Shown here in pieces: positions 50,396 through 61,242 of a DNA stretch of 64,000 nt. The notes beneath the pieces were generated by a model. It did no database searches, had not been told where the DNA came from, and saw nothing but the letters and a program-made list of their open reading frames with translations. The translations under genes and the position numbers were made by a program. Every line of letters starts with the position of its first letter. The first letter of the stretch is position 1. This DNA comes from Megalobrama amblycephala (Eukaryota > Chordata > Actinopteri > Cypriniformes > Xenocyprididae), in contig NC_063049.1 in NCBI RefSeq assembly GCF_018812025.1, positions 39,037,845-39,101,844 of the forward strand. Reading direction: 5' to 3'.

Positions 50396-50429
<34 letters not shown>

Positions 50430-50500
50430 TTTCTTTACCAATTAAAAATATTAAATTAAGAAATATTACTAAAGAGTATTTTATTTTAAAGTATAACCGT
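47585..50500 (+). repeat. Satellite-like tandem array with higher-order structure
   Basis: About 13 units of 190-240 bp, each with CCTTTGCTGTGCTTGTTTGT then ACAATTTGGCC, an (ATA)n-(TTA)n stretch, TTTTTTACTAAACAAAATTT and AGAGTATTTA. Unit starts: 47665, 47902, 48101, 48290, 48481, 48709, 48910, 49131, 49338, 49560, a truncated unit near 49750, then 49922, 50132 and 50336. The left edge is a palindrome (47585-47735). Asn/Ile/Tyr-rich frames across it are by-products. Confidence 0.9.
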
Positions 50501-51929
50501 AAATTTACAATACTAATATGTTAAATTTACATGCACTATTCATTAAAAGTTTGGATAAATGGTTGCGTTCCCAAAAGCACATTATAAGCGACCCGAACTG
50601 CAGATGCAGAGATTGAGCTCAGGTGAAGAAGCATTTACTATTAACCGAGCCGCTGAAAACAATGCATCATGAGCTGCTTATGTTTACAAGAACACAGTTC
50701 TAGGCTTCACTCTCATATAAATATTTCATTAAATCAGAGCCTTTGCTATTTGATAATTGCACAAATTTTATTCTGATTAGTCATGCAGCCCTAATATCTG
50801 ACTGATGTCCGTGGAATACAAAATGAGAAATTTCAGTAAAACATTAACTTTAACATGAAAGTGAATAAGCTCCAATAAGGACAAAATAGCATTAAATAAA
50901 GGCAAATAGCAATCCATATGAATCTGATGCAGTATATTCCAGTCCCATAGAGTCACATGAAAGCATTATGCGAGGAATGGACTCAATTTAAGTCAATATA
51001 TTCACTCAAATGTTGCTTGACGGTAATGGTCACCATTTATTTTCACTGTATGGAAAAGAGCAGCTTGAACATTCTGTCTAAATATCTCCTTTTGCATTTC
51101 ACAAACATCACAGAGGGTTGGAAAAACATGAGGGAGAATATATAATGACAAAATATTAATTTTAGGCTGAACTATTTCTTTAAGCACCATCCTGCAAATA
51201 TCCAGAGACATAGCAGACAACACAAGCCCACAGGGACATTAAGACAATCCTCTAAATAACACTGCTTGTGACAAACATCCAATTTTCCAGTTAGGGGGAC
51301 AACCTTTCCACGGATCGCCAGTCACACTTGTCATCTGTCCAGCCGCATTTACCACCTACAGTTACGCCCCGTCTCCTGTTATCGCTTTTCCTCGCTAAGC
51401 ATCATGTAAGAGCGGCTGGAGCCAAAATCTCCCTCTCTTTCCTCTTCAGTCACAGATGCAGCAAACGGTGCAATCTGCCAATCTCCATGAGTCATCCAGC
51501 ACTGTTAATTATGTACCCTAAGGAGTAGAATTGATTAGCGAGGGTCTCAAACTGATTTAAATTGTTATTTGAGACTATATAAAGCGTGGGCCTAAACATT
51601 GCCATTTAGTCACATTCACTAAGCGCTGTCGTTATTCAGAATCCTACTTTGCCAAGCCACACAGATTGGATCTGTGGAGAGAGAAACACAGACAGGATAA
51701 ATGATGCTGGTGCCTTCACTGACAATGTGTTTCAAGGGGAGAAGGTTTTTCACTTTAGCTTTCAATGAGACAAGAGGTGCTGTATAAATAATTATTCAAT
51801 CATAGACGAGTCACTATGAGTGGAGTGGAATGTCAATCATTACGGCAGGCCTACAGTTAAACTGTTAGCACAAGAAAAGAGGTGCGAACTTAATGGCAAG
51901 TCATTAATGTCGGCATCGAAAAAACATAC
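50501..51929. other. Unassigned, with candidate conserved island
   Basis: 50501-51180 is AT-rich, ending in a TTAA-type right end (GGCTGAACTATTTCTTTAAG at 51167). 51180-51780 is GC-richer without a frame; CACTGTTAATTATGTACCCT near 51501 and GAATTGATTAGCGAGG near 51528 look homeodomain-site-like. Candidate conserved noncoding element. Confidence 0.35.
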
Positions 51930-52600
51930 AGTGCCGTTTAAAAGTTTAGGGTCTGTGAGTTTATTTTTCCTCGCCAAGCCTGCATTTATTTGATCGGTAA
52001 AACAAAACAGTAATATTTTAAAATATTACTATTATTTTATTTTTTTGACATATCCTGCCCAATGCTGTCCTTCAAACAAATGTACGAACTGCTATGAAAA
52101 CATATATAGTGAATATATCTATCCTATATGCAAAATAGCTAAAAAACAAAATGACAGTTCAAATCCCTACATTAAAAATAATGAAGATAATAAAGAAAAA
52201 CTTAGCGTTAAAAGATAAAAGGAGTGTACACACACATTCACTCTGAACACAGTAACCTGTTACTGTCATTTCTTCATGCAAAATGGAAATACCTGTATGA
52301 ATTGTAACACTTACAGCAGCTTATTCTGTTTCCTCCACTATTTTTAGATGCATTTTGTCGTTGTAATTTGACGCGACCCTGGTGGAAGTTTTTCATGCAC
52401 GGTGGGCAGACCCGACTAATCGATAATGGCATTTGTTGTCAATGATTTTCATTATCGATTCATTGTTGCAGCCCTAATTTATTTGAAATAGAATTATTTT
52501 TGTAACATTGTAAAAGTCTTTACTGTCACTTTTGATGAAATTAACGCATCCACGCTGAATAAAGGTATTAATTTATTGGGTAAAAAAATTGTTCTTACTC
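51930..52600. repeat. Palindromic-family MITE split by another repeat
   Basis: The halves are 51930-52030 (GTGCCGTTTAAAAGTTTAGG) and 52480-52600 (TTGTAACATTGTAAAAGTCT; CTGAATAAAGGTATT). The insert ends ATTCATTGTTGCAGCCCTAA, a hAT-like terminus (TAGGGCTGCAAC reversed). The insert's left edge is unclear. Confidence 0.5.
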
Positions 52601-52731
52601 ACAAATAATTGGAATAGTTGACCAGGACATGAATTCAACTAGTTTAAAAAAAACATACAGGTTAATCTCACAAAAATATTCACATTTCACTCCAAAATCA
52701 AAACAAACAATTAATAAATTAATTGCATTAA

Positions 52732-53748
52732 AGGTGCAATATGTAACATTTTTTGCAGTAAAATATCCAAAAACCACTAGGTCAGTGTTATATATTTTGT
52801 TCAGTTGAGTACTTACAATATCCCAAATGTTTCCAACTATTTGTAAAACTTGAGAAAATTGCACTTTTAACCAAGGCTCCGAGACGTGTGAGGAGTCGCC
52901 TGTCAATTGAGTCATACCCGCGTTATCCTCGGTTTTATTTTGTAGAAATCATGGAAACACCAAAGACGCTTTAATATATTATGTGTTTTAATAGACAAGG
53001 GAACAACTGTTTTCATATATTTATAGACAAAACTAATTATTATTGTTATATATCTCAACACGTTTATTCTTATTGTTTAAATCTAATTTTCTTGATTTTT
53101 TGCGAGTACCATGCTTTATCCATGCCTCAAAAAAAAAACACTATTTTGTGAAGTAGCTAACATAACAATCAGATGCAGCTTTATTTTTAGTAACAGAAAT
53201 ACAGCATTTTCTCCATCATACAATACGTTTTAAAATTAATTGCATGCCATTTATCAACACAAGTCATCCAACATTTAATATGGATATATATTCTAAAAAT
53301 CGATCTATCTTACTGCAATGTGCAACAGTGTCTCACAGCAGCCGTCGAGCGAACGCACAGAGTAACGTTATAACATCATTTTCATCACACTCAAATGTAT
53401 CTAATATGATAAACAGAGCTGCGTTACCTCATACTCATGACCGGAAAAGCGGAAGCAGCGCCGGTGACTGTGGCATAATAAATGTCCCGCTGCTCGTAAG
53501 GCTCCAGCGGCCTCATTCATCTCCCACAACACTCGGTCCTGCTCTGCTTCATACTAGTAACGTTAATAATCACATCCATGAACATGATTTCTGTCCGAGT
53601 CCTATCCCGATACTTTTGCACCGTCCATTGAGGTGAAGACCACATGTCCCAAGATTCCACGCTCAAACTTGGTGTCATCAAGCTACACCTTTGTTTTGAA
53701 TAGGCCTCTAGCGACCTCTAGCGGCAGAAAATATTACATATTGCACCT
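52732..53748. mobile_element. TTAA element AGGTGCAATATGTAA, copy B (complete)
   Basis: 1017 bp between TTAA at 52728-52731 and 53749-53752. Left AGGTGCAATATGTAACATTT, right reversed AGGTGCAATATGTAATATTT: about 15 bp identical at the ends. CpG-bearing interior (53400-53530), no transposase. It shares its body with 37173-37955 over about 800 bp. Confidence 0.85.
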
Positions 53749-53752
53749 TTAA

Positions 53753-54539
53753 TGGACTTCATGTTTTGTTGTTTTTTTTAAATAAAATATTATCTATCAT
53801 TACTTTCTTTTATTTTGGGGAGAAACATGGGCAAAAAAAAAAAAAAATCAATCAAGGAAAGAGCAAAAATATTCCAAAAAGTGTTATATAAAACCACACA
53901 AAATCACATTTGTTTGTTTCCAGAAATCCGAAAGTGCACAACTAGGGTCAAGCAAAACTAGATTAACTCTCTGCTGCCAAGTTCTCAGAAGGCTGCTTTG
54001 ACCTTCTTCCTGTGGGGCCTGGAATTTACAAGGTCTGAGCGCCGGTCCTTGAGAGCCGGAATGTGGAAAGACGAGCGAGTTTCCTACAGGCTGTGATTAA
54101 AGCCTGGATTTATATGCCCGTGCATGATGCCACATGTCAGAACTTCAACCACCAGCAACGTGTGACAGCAGCCCAGACCGACAACGTGATATAACCACCA
54201 CCGGACAACACAGTCATCATGAAAACAGCCCAGGGAACTTGTCAGCCCTCATGTTCTGTTTGGTCGCTTACGTCAAGACCGTTTTAAGGCCACAAAAACA
54301 AAATTTAACCCTAACATAATACATCCAAGCAACTTTTAATCTCCTGAAAATGAAAAACATTTTCTAACGTTCTCCGATTGGTGCACAGGGAAACCACATT
54401 CCTGCCAAAACAGAAACAGCATTACCGTTAAATGTATACTAATTCATGATCCAACAGAAGGTTAAAGCATCAATAATGTCTGCTGCTGAGCCATATTAAA
54501 AGAATGTAATGCGAAAGTAACTGTTAATTTCAAAATTAA
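53753..54539. other. Repeat-poor island
   Basis: 53940-54300 is GC-richer with no long frame, a candidate conserved noncoding element. 53833-53847 is an A run. Confidence 0.3.
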
Positions 54540-55354
54540 TAGGGTACAACGGGGCTAAAGGCGCCACGGGGCAAAAAAAACTTGCCGCAGCACTTTCCTA
54601 AACATCCGTTTTTCAAAATGTAAGTGCAAATTTGTCTGATCCTTGACGTGATCGCGGCAACGCAAAGTTGATTCTGAGGTAGTGCCATCTAATATTTGAT
54701 GTTTTTTAAAATGTTGTTGATTTAAGTAGCAAATAAGAATTAAATTAACCATTAAATTACTGTTTCAGACAAAGGTCTTCTTAATGATTTTCAGTTTTGT
54801 TCAAGGTAATTCAAGCAACAGTTGAATATGTAAAAGTATGGTATTTGGGGTAAAAAGCGCCCCTGCTGTTGGGGCAAAAGGCACAATAATTAACATGTTA
54901 ATGAATAGCTGGATAACTTTTCCATTTGTTGACATGACACGGTTAGATTCACATAGGAAATAATATCATATATCAATTTGGGTATCAATCTTAGAGATAA
55001 TGCCCATATTTATAATGAAACAATCATATTTTTAAATATATTAATCATATCATAATAAAATAGCATTTATTGTTACTACTGTAAAGCTATATTAAATAGG
55101 CTATAATGGGATCTCCTTTAATACTTTCAGAATCTTTATTTTTTTTTAAATGATTTTGCTTCTGTATTTTTAAATGTTTATATTTTATATATAAAACTAT
55201 ATCACATAGGCCTGTTTTAATGACAGTATATTTACTGAACAAAAATGAATTCTTTTATCAAAATAACCAGAAAATAGTACAAACTTTTTCCTTCTTGAGA
55301 GTTGTGAAAAGCACAATTTTTCTTAAGGTGTGCCTTTAGCACCGTTAAACCCTA
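54540..55354. mobile_element. DNA element with TAGGGTWYAACGG ends
   Basis: 815 bp. Left TAGGGTACAACGGGGCTAAA, right reversed TAGGGTTTAACGGTGCTAAA, each followed by GGC. Inner GGGGCTAAAGGCGCC and GGGGTAAAAAGCGCCCC (54846-54863) are related words. Duplication not resolved; no transposase. Confidence 0.6.
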
Positions 55355-56089
55355 ATATTTTTACAAATATAGCATCGAGGTTGCTGATCAGAAAAGCAAC
55401 AAAAGGGAAATCTATGAATACTGAATTAAAAAAAAGAAAGAAAACCATTTAAATTCACTTTCAAAACAATTTCACCCATTCCCTCATGCACCACAGAACG
55501 ACTCTTATGTGATGCATATCTCACACAACAATCATTAGTTATGCATGTGACGTCAGAACGTCCATTGACAGAATGGAACACTGTTTATTATTTGGAATTC
55601 CACAGGTATCTATAATGTGTAACCAGGAGGAGTTGAAACAATGTAACATCTTTTTTTATCAAATGCTGGACAAATTAAAAGGCGATTCAAGGTGCACAAA
55701 ACTCCTAAAATGTTTCTCATGAACATATGACAATGAAAAGCTGATTGACCCTGTCAAATATGTAAAACTGTCAAAATTATGTCAAATCAAATCTGTAGTT
55801 CAACACTTTTGAATTGTTCAGAATTTAAAAAAATCATATTTTGTGGAATAACCATTATATAGTACAGTCATATGCCTTAACTATAATCTTAATATCAGAT
55901 TATTAGTCTGCCTGTATGATTCTCCTGCAGATATGAAGAGAACGCATACACACACACAGAAAATGAAACGTGATACAACTACTCCGAGAGTTACGATTCA
56001 ACACACACATATACACTGTTTTGATTGTTTCATCTGATCGCCCACAAGTTTCTTTCTCTTACTGAAGTGGTCGCTGCATTTAAGGATAA
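55355..56089. other. AT-rich, no gene seen
   Basis: Low-GC sequence with a short CA run near 55955. No supported feature. Confidence 0.4.
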
Positions 56090-56310
56090 AACCGCTGGAA
56101 AACGCATGCGAATCGTCGCCGCTCACCTCTCAGCAGCTCCGCCGCTATCGGACGCAACGCTCCGGACTTTATTCCCGTTGGAGAACGCGCCAACGACGGA
56201 TCCACTCACCGACGGATTCCGCCATACTGGATTGTGGCGAGCGGATCACGTGTCGAGTCCCCGGCGCATGTCCTCCAGAGGCGGGCGCTCACAGTCAGTC
56301 GATCTCACAT
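56090..56310 (-). promoter_or_regulatory. CpG island, possible minus-strand promoter and exon 1
   Basis: I count about 29 CpG in some 215 bp, far above the surroundings. On the minus strand CAGTATGGCGGAATCC (ATG at 56225-56223) looks like a YY1-type start, followed 16 nt later by a donor (GTCG/GTGAGTGG, GT at 56209). A second donor GAGAG/GTGAGC lies at 56126. This would point leftwards toward the candidate minus-strand exons, but the coding part is tiny. The 151-codon plus frame 56025-56480 across it is probably not a gene. Alternative: CpG-rich part of an unrecognised repeat. Confidence 0.35.
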
Positions 56311-56339
56311 GGGATGAGAATCGTGGAGAATTGAATGAT

Positions 56340-57599
56340 TCCGATTCCTTAACAGTGCCAATAATGATCATTTTGATGAAGACATATTTAGAAATACAGT
56401 TCTTGTATAGCATTAGCAGCTATTGTATGTTGATCGTTACATATTTCAACAGATCAGATATAAAAACAAATAGGAAATAAGTTTAATATGGGCTAATATT
56501 TTAAACAAAACATCTACTTATTGTCATATGAACAACAACCTGAATTAAGTTTCACGAACCTTGAATTTAACACAACTGTTCTTTTGATTTGACATTTAAT
56601 AAATCGGTAAGAGAGTCAGATTAGTAATTCAGTAAAAAAAAAAAAAAAAAAAAAAAAACGTGTTTTCATTCAAGAAATGAAAAAGAACCGGTTCATTCGT
56701 TCGGGAGTCAGACAGTCACTAAAGGAGCCGTTTGTTTTTGATTCATAAAAAAGAATCGACTCATATGAGTCATTCGTTCTGAAATTGGACCACACTATTG
56801 GCGCTTTATGCTTTTGATTCCCTGAAAATAACTGTTTGGGAATTTAACTAGCTACACTTCTCGCTGTATTTAATAGGTTTATTGCATTGTATGAAAAACA
56901 TAACAAAAAAAATAACATATAATAGCCTACTACCATTTTTGTTCATTTAAATTGCTGTACCTTTATCAATTAAAAAAAAAAAAAGGAAAAGATTTGTTCT
57001 TTGTATTGTACACCTGGAAATATTTTATTTTAGGGTCTTTTAACTAGTTGCTTATTAGCATGCATATTACTAGAGTATAGCCTAATTGTTAATATGTAAT
57101 TCATTTTTCCAGGAGCTCATTGCTTCAACCTTCAATTAAATTGCTAACAATGATTGTAAATTAATTGCCTAAATTATTACATTATTAGCTAAATGCATTC
57201 TCTAAATTGTAATGTTGACATTCTCTGTAAAGCTGCTTTGAAACGATATGTATTGTGAAAAGCGCTATACAAATAAATGTGAATTGAATTATTGGCTATA
57301 CTTATTAAGCACATATTAATGCCTTATTCTGCATGACCTTATTCTACATTCTTAATCCTACCCAATACCTAAACTTAACAAGTAGTAAATTAGGAGTTTA
57401 TTGAGGGAAAATTCATAGTTAATAGTTAATATGTGTTCCCTATACTAAAGTGTTACAGAAATATGTCATTTTAAAAATATGATTTCCAGACCTGCAACCT
57501 TCAGTGCTCAGTTTATGAAAACCCTATGATATACACTTACAATTTCTAAGAGATTTGATTAAGTTGAGAACTGGAAAAGACATGGAAATAAACCAAATC
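56340..57599. other. AT-rich with LINE tail
   Basis: 56636-56658 is an A run. 56690-56790 (AACCGGTTCATTCGTTCGGG) resembles a repeat end. 57225-57290 (GTAAAGCTGCTTTGAAACGA; AAAGCGCTATACAAATAAAT) is an L2-type LINE 3' tail. No gene. Confidence 0.45.
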
Positions 57600-58320
57600 G
57601 TTAAAAATAGCTAATAAGCTCAAGAAAGTGCATCCATTCATCATAAACGTACTCCACATGGCTCCGGGGGGATAATAAAGGCCTTCTGAAGCGAAGCTGT
57701 CACAGACACGTCAGGTTCCAACGTCACCCAATCACAGCGCGCACCTTCTCCAGAGTACTGATCACCGCCACCTGCACCTCATCACTCAACTCATCAACAG
57801 CACCATAAAGCACACACGCACACAGCACTCCACGTCCGGTCTCGTTCGCATACCCTCAATGCTATGCTTACCTCAAGGACTCCTCCTCGCATACTCACCT
57901 GTCTCCAGCGTGTCTCTTCCTTCTGTGTGCCTCGTCTGCTGTGTGAGTGTGTCCCCGTCAGAGTAGTACATAGCGTAAGTGCTTTGAACTGCGAGAGTTT
58001 TACTCTCGTCTGGTGGAAGCTAGATAATTGACTTTATAACGTTAAATAGGCATATTTTTCTTACACAAATGCATCACTTCGCTTCAGAAGGCCTTTATTA
58101 TCCCCCTGGAGCCATGTGGAGTACGTTTATGATGGATGGATGCACTTTCTTGAGTTTCATACTCATTGGTCCCGTTCACTGCCATTATAAAGCTCGGATG
58201 CATCAGGATATTTATTAATATGACTCAGATTGTGTTCATCAGAAAGAAGAAAATCATAAACACCTAGGATGGCTTGAAATGAATTTTCATTTGAAAGTGA
58301 ACTAATCCTTTAAAAAATTC
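57600..58320. repeat. Foldback TTAA-type repeat with a GC-rich insert
   Basis: Arms: 57615-57698 (GCATCCATTCATCATAAACG; GCCTTCTGAAGCGAAGC) and 58075-58165 (its inverse). The right arm ends GTGAACTAATCCTTTAA at 58315. The block 57700-57960 is GC-rich and begins TGTCACAGACACGTCAGGTT; it may be a partial LTR or other insert, but no matching end or duplication is seen. Confidence 0.55.
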
Positions 58321-58900
58321 TCTATATTGGCTTGGATGTTTTTTTTACAATTTTTATGTTGCTCAAATACTGTTAATTTTACTATCTTTGGCTGAACTAT
58401 TATTTAAAGTTCTATAATGCCAAGATCACCAGACATGACATCTTAATAGGTCTTTGGTCAAAACATTTGATATATGCAATACACACATACACTATTGGTG
58501 AAATCTTTCTCACTCACACATCTATTCTTAGCTGAACGTGGCTGGTGGTGCTTGACCCTCATGTGAATGTAAAGTGATGTTGTGGTGACCGCTGTTTCTC
58601 AGGTTCCCCCATCTAATACTCAAAGGACTATAGAGTTTCATTCAGTACAGAGATCCACTGATCATTTAGATTGTCCTGTATTGTACACGAGGCCAAGCAA
58701 ATGTGCCTTTTTTGTGTCCTAATCCTCAAGTATACATGCTTTTCTTTCCTATGTTACACAAAAGTTTTTGAAGAATCTTTACATGACTCTTTTGCATTCA
58801 ATAACAGTTTATAGTGACCACATCTGGCTACACCTGAGTAACACTAAAGGCCCATTCACACTGAGGACAATAATTATAACAATAATATAATGATAACAGC
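58321..58900. other. Unassigned
   Basis: AT-rich with no frame or repeat that I recognise, apart from a TTAA-type right end near 58390-58410. Confidence 0.35.
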
Positions 58901-58904
58901 TTAA

Positions 58905-59843
58905 AGGTGCCCTAGAATTAAAAATTGAATTTATCTTGGCATAGTTGAATAACAAGAGTTCAGTACATGGAAATGACATACAGTGAGTCTCAAACACCAT
59001 TGTTTCCTCCTTCTTCTATAAATCTCATTTGTTTAAAAGACCTCAGAAGAACAGGCGAATCTCAACATAACACAGACTGTTACGTAACAGTCTGGATCAT
59101 TAATATGTACGCCCCCAATATTTGCATATACCAGCCCATGTTCAAGCATTAGACAAGGGCAGACAGTATTAAAGTCTGGATGTGCACAGCTGAATCATCA
59201 GACTAGGTAAGCAAGCAAGGACAATAGTAAAAAATGGCAGATGGAGCAATAATAACTGACATGATCCATGATAACATGATATTTTTAGTGATATTTGTAA
59301 ACTGTCTTTCTAAATGTTTTGTTAGCATGTTGCTAATGTACTGTTAAATGTGGTTAAAGTTACCATCGTTTATTACTGTATTCACGGAGACAAGAGAGTC
59401 GTCGTTATTTTCATTATTAAACACTTGCAGTCTGTTTAATGCATAAACACAACTTTATTCTTTATAAATCTCTCCAACAGTGTAGCATTAGCTGTTAGCC
59501 ACTATCAAACTCATTCAGAATCAAATGTAAACATCCAACTAAATACAATACTCACATAATTCGATGTATGCATGCAGTATGCATCCATTTTGAGGGTTAT
59601 ATTAGCTGTGTGAACTTTGTTTATGCTGTTAAAGGCAAGCGCGAGCTCCGTGGGCGGGGGAGCGCCAGATTTAAAGGGGCCGCAGCCTGAATCGGCTCAT
59701 ATTTAATGATGCCCCAAAATAGGCAGTTAAAAAAATTTATTTAAAAAAATCTATGGGGTATTTTGAGCTGAAACATCACAGACACATTCGGGGACACCTT
59801 AGACTTATATTACATCTTGTAAAAAAAACGTTCGATGGCACAT
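58905..59843 (+). mobile_element. TTAA element AGGTGCCCTAGAAT family, copy 2
   Basis: 939 bp with TTAA at 58901-58904 and 59844-59847. Left AGGTGCCCTAGAATTAAAAA, right reversed ATGTGCCATCGAACG. Contains the palindrome GTTACGTAAC (59078-59089 region) and a CpG-rich block near 59640-59690. Inverted partner of 39838-40794. No transposase. Confidence 0.8.
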
Positions 59844-59874
59844 TTAATATATTCCTGCTACAGTATGTCCTTAA

Positions 59875-60719
59875 AGAGACATATCATGAAAATCTGACCT
59901 TTTCCGTGTTTAAGTGCTATAATCGGGTCCCCAGTGCATCTACCAACCCAGAAAACCTGAAAAAAGACAACCCAGTAACTTTGTTTTGGTAAGCCTTTCT
60001 CTGCAAGAATGTGAAAAAACAAGCCGCTCAGATTTTCACTTCCCTAGTGATGTAGGAAGGGGATCTTATTATATTACCACCCCTTTCCATCCATCTGCAC
60101 GTTTCCACCCACGGCGCCACTATTTTGTTTTCGCAAACGACAACAATGTACCAGTTCTATGGCAAAGGTTTGAGCAAAGCATGCTAACTGTTCTGTCGTT
60201 GGCTGCACAGACGAGCTTGGATAGCCTGCAAGTTGGTGTATAGTGGACGTCCATACGAGTTTTACACAAAAGATTAACATGACGGCACACGCTAGTCGAT
60301 AAGTTGAATCAACTCCACAGCAACTACATAAATTTATCCACTAACCATTCAGAAATGTCCAGTTTCATTCTAAAAGTTGTAACTTCTTCCTGAGTCTCTC
60401 CATCAGTGTCGACTCCGGTTTGAACAATGTAAGGCTGAACACCGTTACTGACAATCCTCATTTTGGCTGCGTGAGATTCTCCAGCTTTGTTGTTGTTGAG
60501 AAATCGAAGCATGAGCTGTTAAAGCTCCGCCCTCTTCTGGAAAGTGGGCCAGGAGCAGCAGCTCATTTGCATAAAGGGACACACACAAAACGGCATGTTT
60601 TTGCTCACCTCATACCCAAATAGGGGCAAATTTGACTATAAATGATCTGTGGGGTATTTTTAGCTGAAACTTCAGAGACTTATATTACATCTTGTGAAAA
60701 GGGGCATAATAGGTTTCCT
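59875..60719 (+). mobile_element. TTAA element with AGAGACATATCATG end
   Basis: 845 bp between TTAA at 59871-59874 and 60720-60723, only 27 bp from the preceding element. Left AGAGACATATCATGAAAATC, right reversed AGGAAACCTATTATGCCCCT. Its last ~75 bp (GGGGTATTTTTAGCTGAAAC; TTATATTACATCTTGT) resemble the right end of 58905-59843, so the two families share ancestry at one end. Non-coding. Confidence 0.65.
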
Positions 60720-60723
60720 TTAA

Positions 60724-61240
60724 TGTTAATCAAACAACAAAAGACAAAGAAAAATCGCCCACTGCCCATGACTGAGTAACTTTTGTAACTTTAATAAGGA
60801 TTAATCTATGTTTAATTTATACAGTGAAGACTGAATTTTGGTGTCATCACAGCCTGTTTTTGGTTTCATGGCTGGTATAAAAAGTCACCTAATCAATAGA
60901 GTCACAAATCCCAACTATTAGATATGTTTGATAAACTATTTTAAATATAACATAACATTAAACTAGTTTTAAAAAAGCATGAAATTCATTCCTTTTAAAA
61001 TGATGTTGACCTGTTGCACCATCAGAGTTCTTGACTTTCTTGACTGTATTCAACAACTAAATCATAAAAAAACCTCATAATTTTGACATAACAGATATTC
61101 AATTCATTGTACTAAAAACTACTTAATTTTTAAAGTCCCTCTGTAGTCAATAATTTTATCCCTTAAAACTCTTCTTTGACCACCAAAATGACAAATTTAA
61201 ATGTTTTTCCCTGTGAAAAAATATTGTTCGTGCCTTAAAA
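60724..61240. other. Unassigned AT-rich
   Basis: No recognised repeat or gene. Confidence 0.4.
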
Positions 61241-61242
61241 TA

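Noticed and set aside
47589..50459. Several ORFs of 120-190 codons rich in Asn/Ile/Tyr
   Set aside because: They run through the satellite array and its AAT/ATT tracts; frames repeat with each unit and have no ordinary composition.
56025..56480. 151-codon plus-strand ORF over the CpG island
   Set aside because: No domain; CpG-rich DNA lacks stops. Minus-strand donors fit better.
57700..57960. Possible solo LTR starting TGTCACAG
   Set aside because: No matching CA end, no 5-bp duplication and no primer site visible; left as an unassigned insert.
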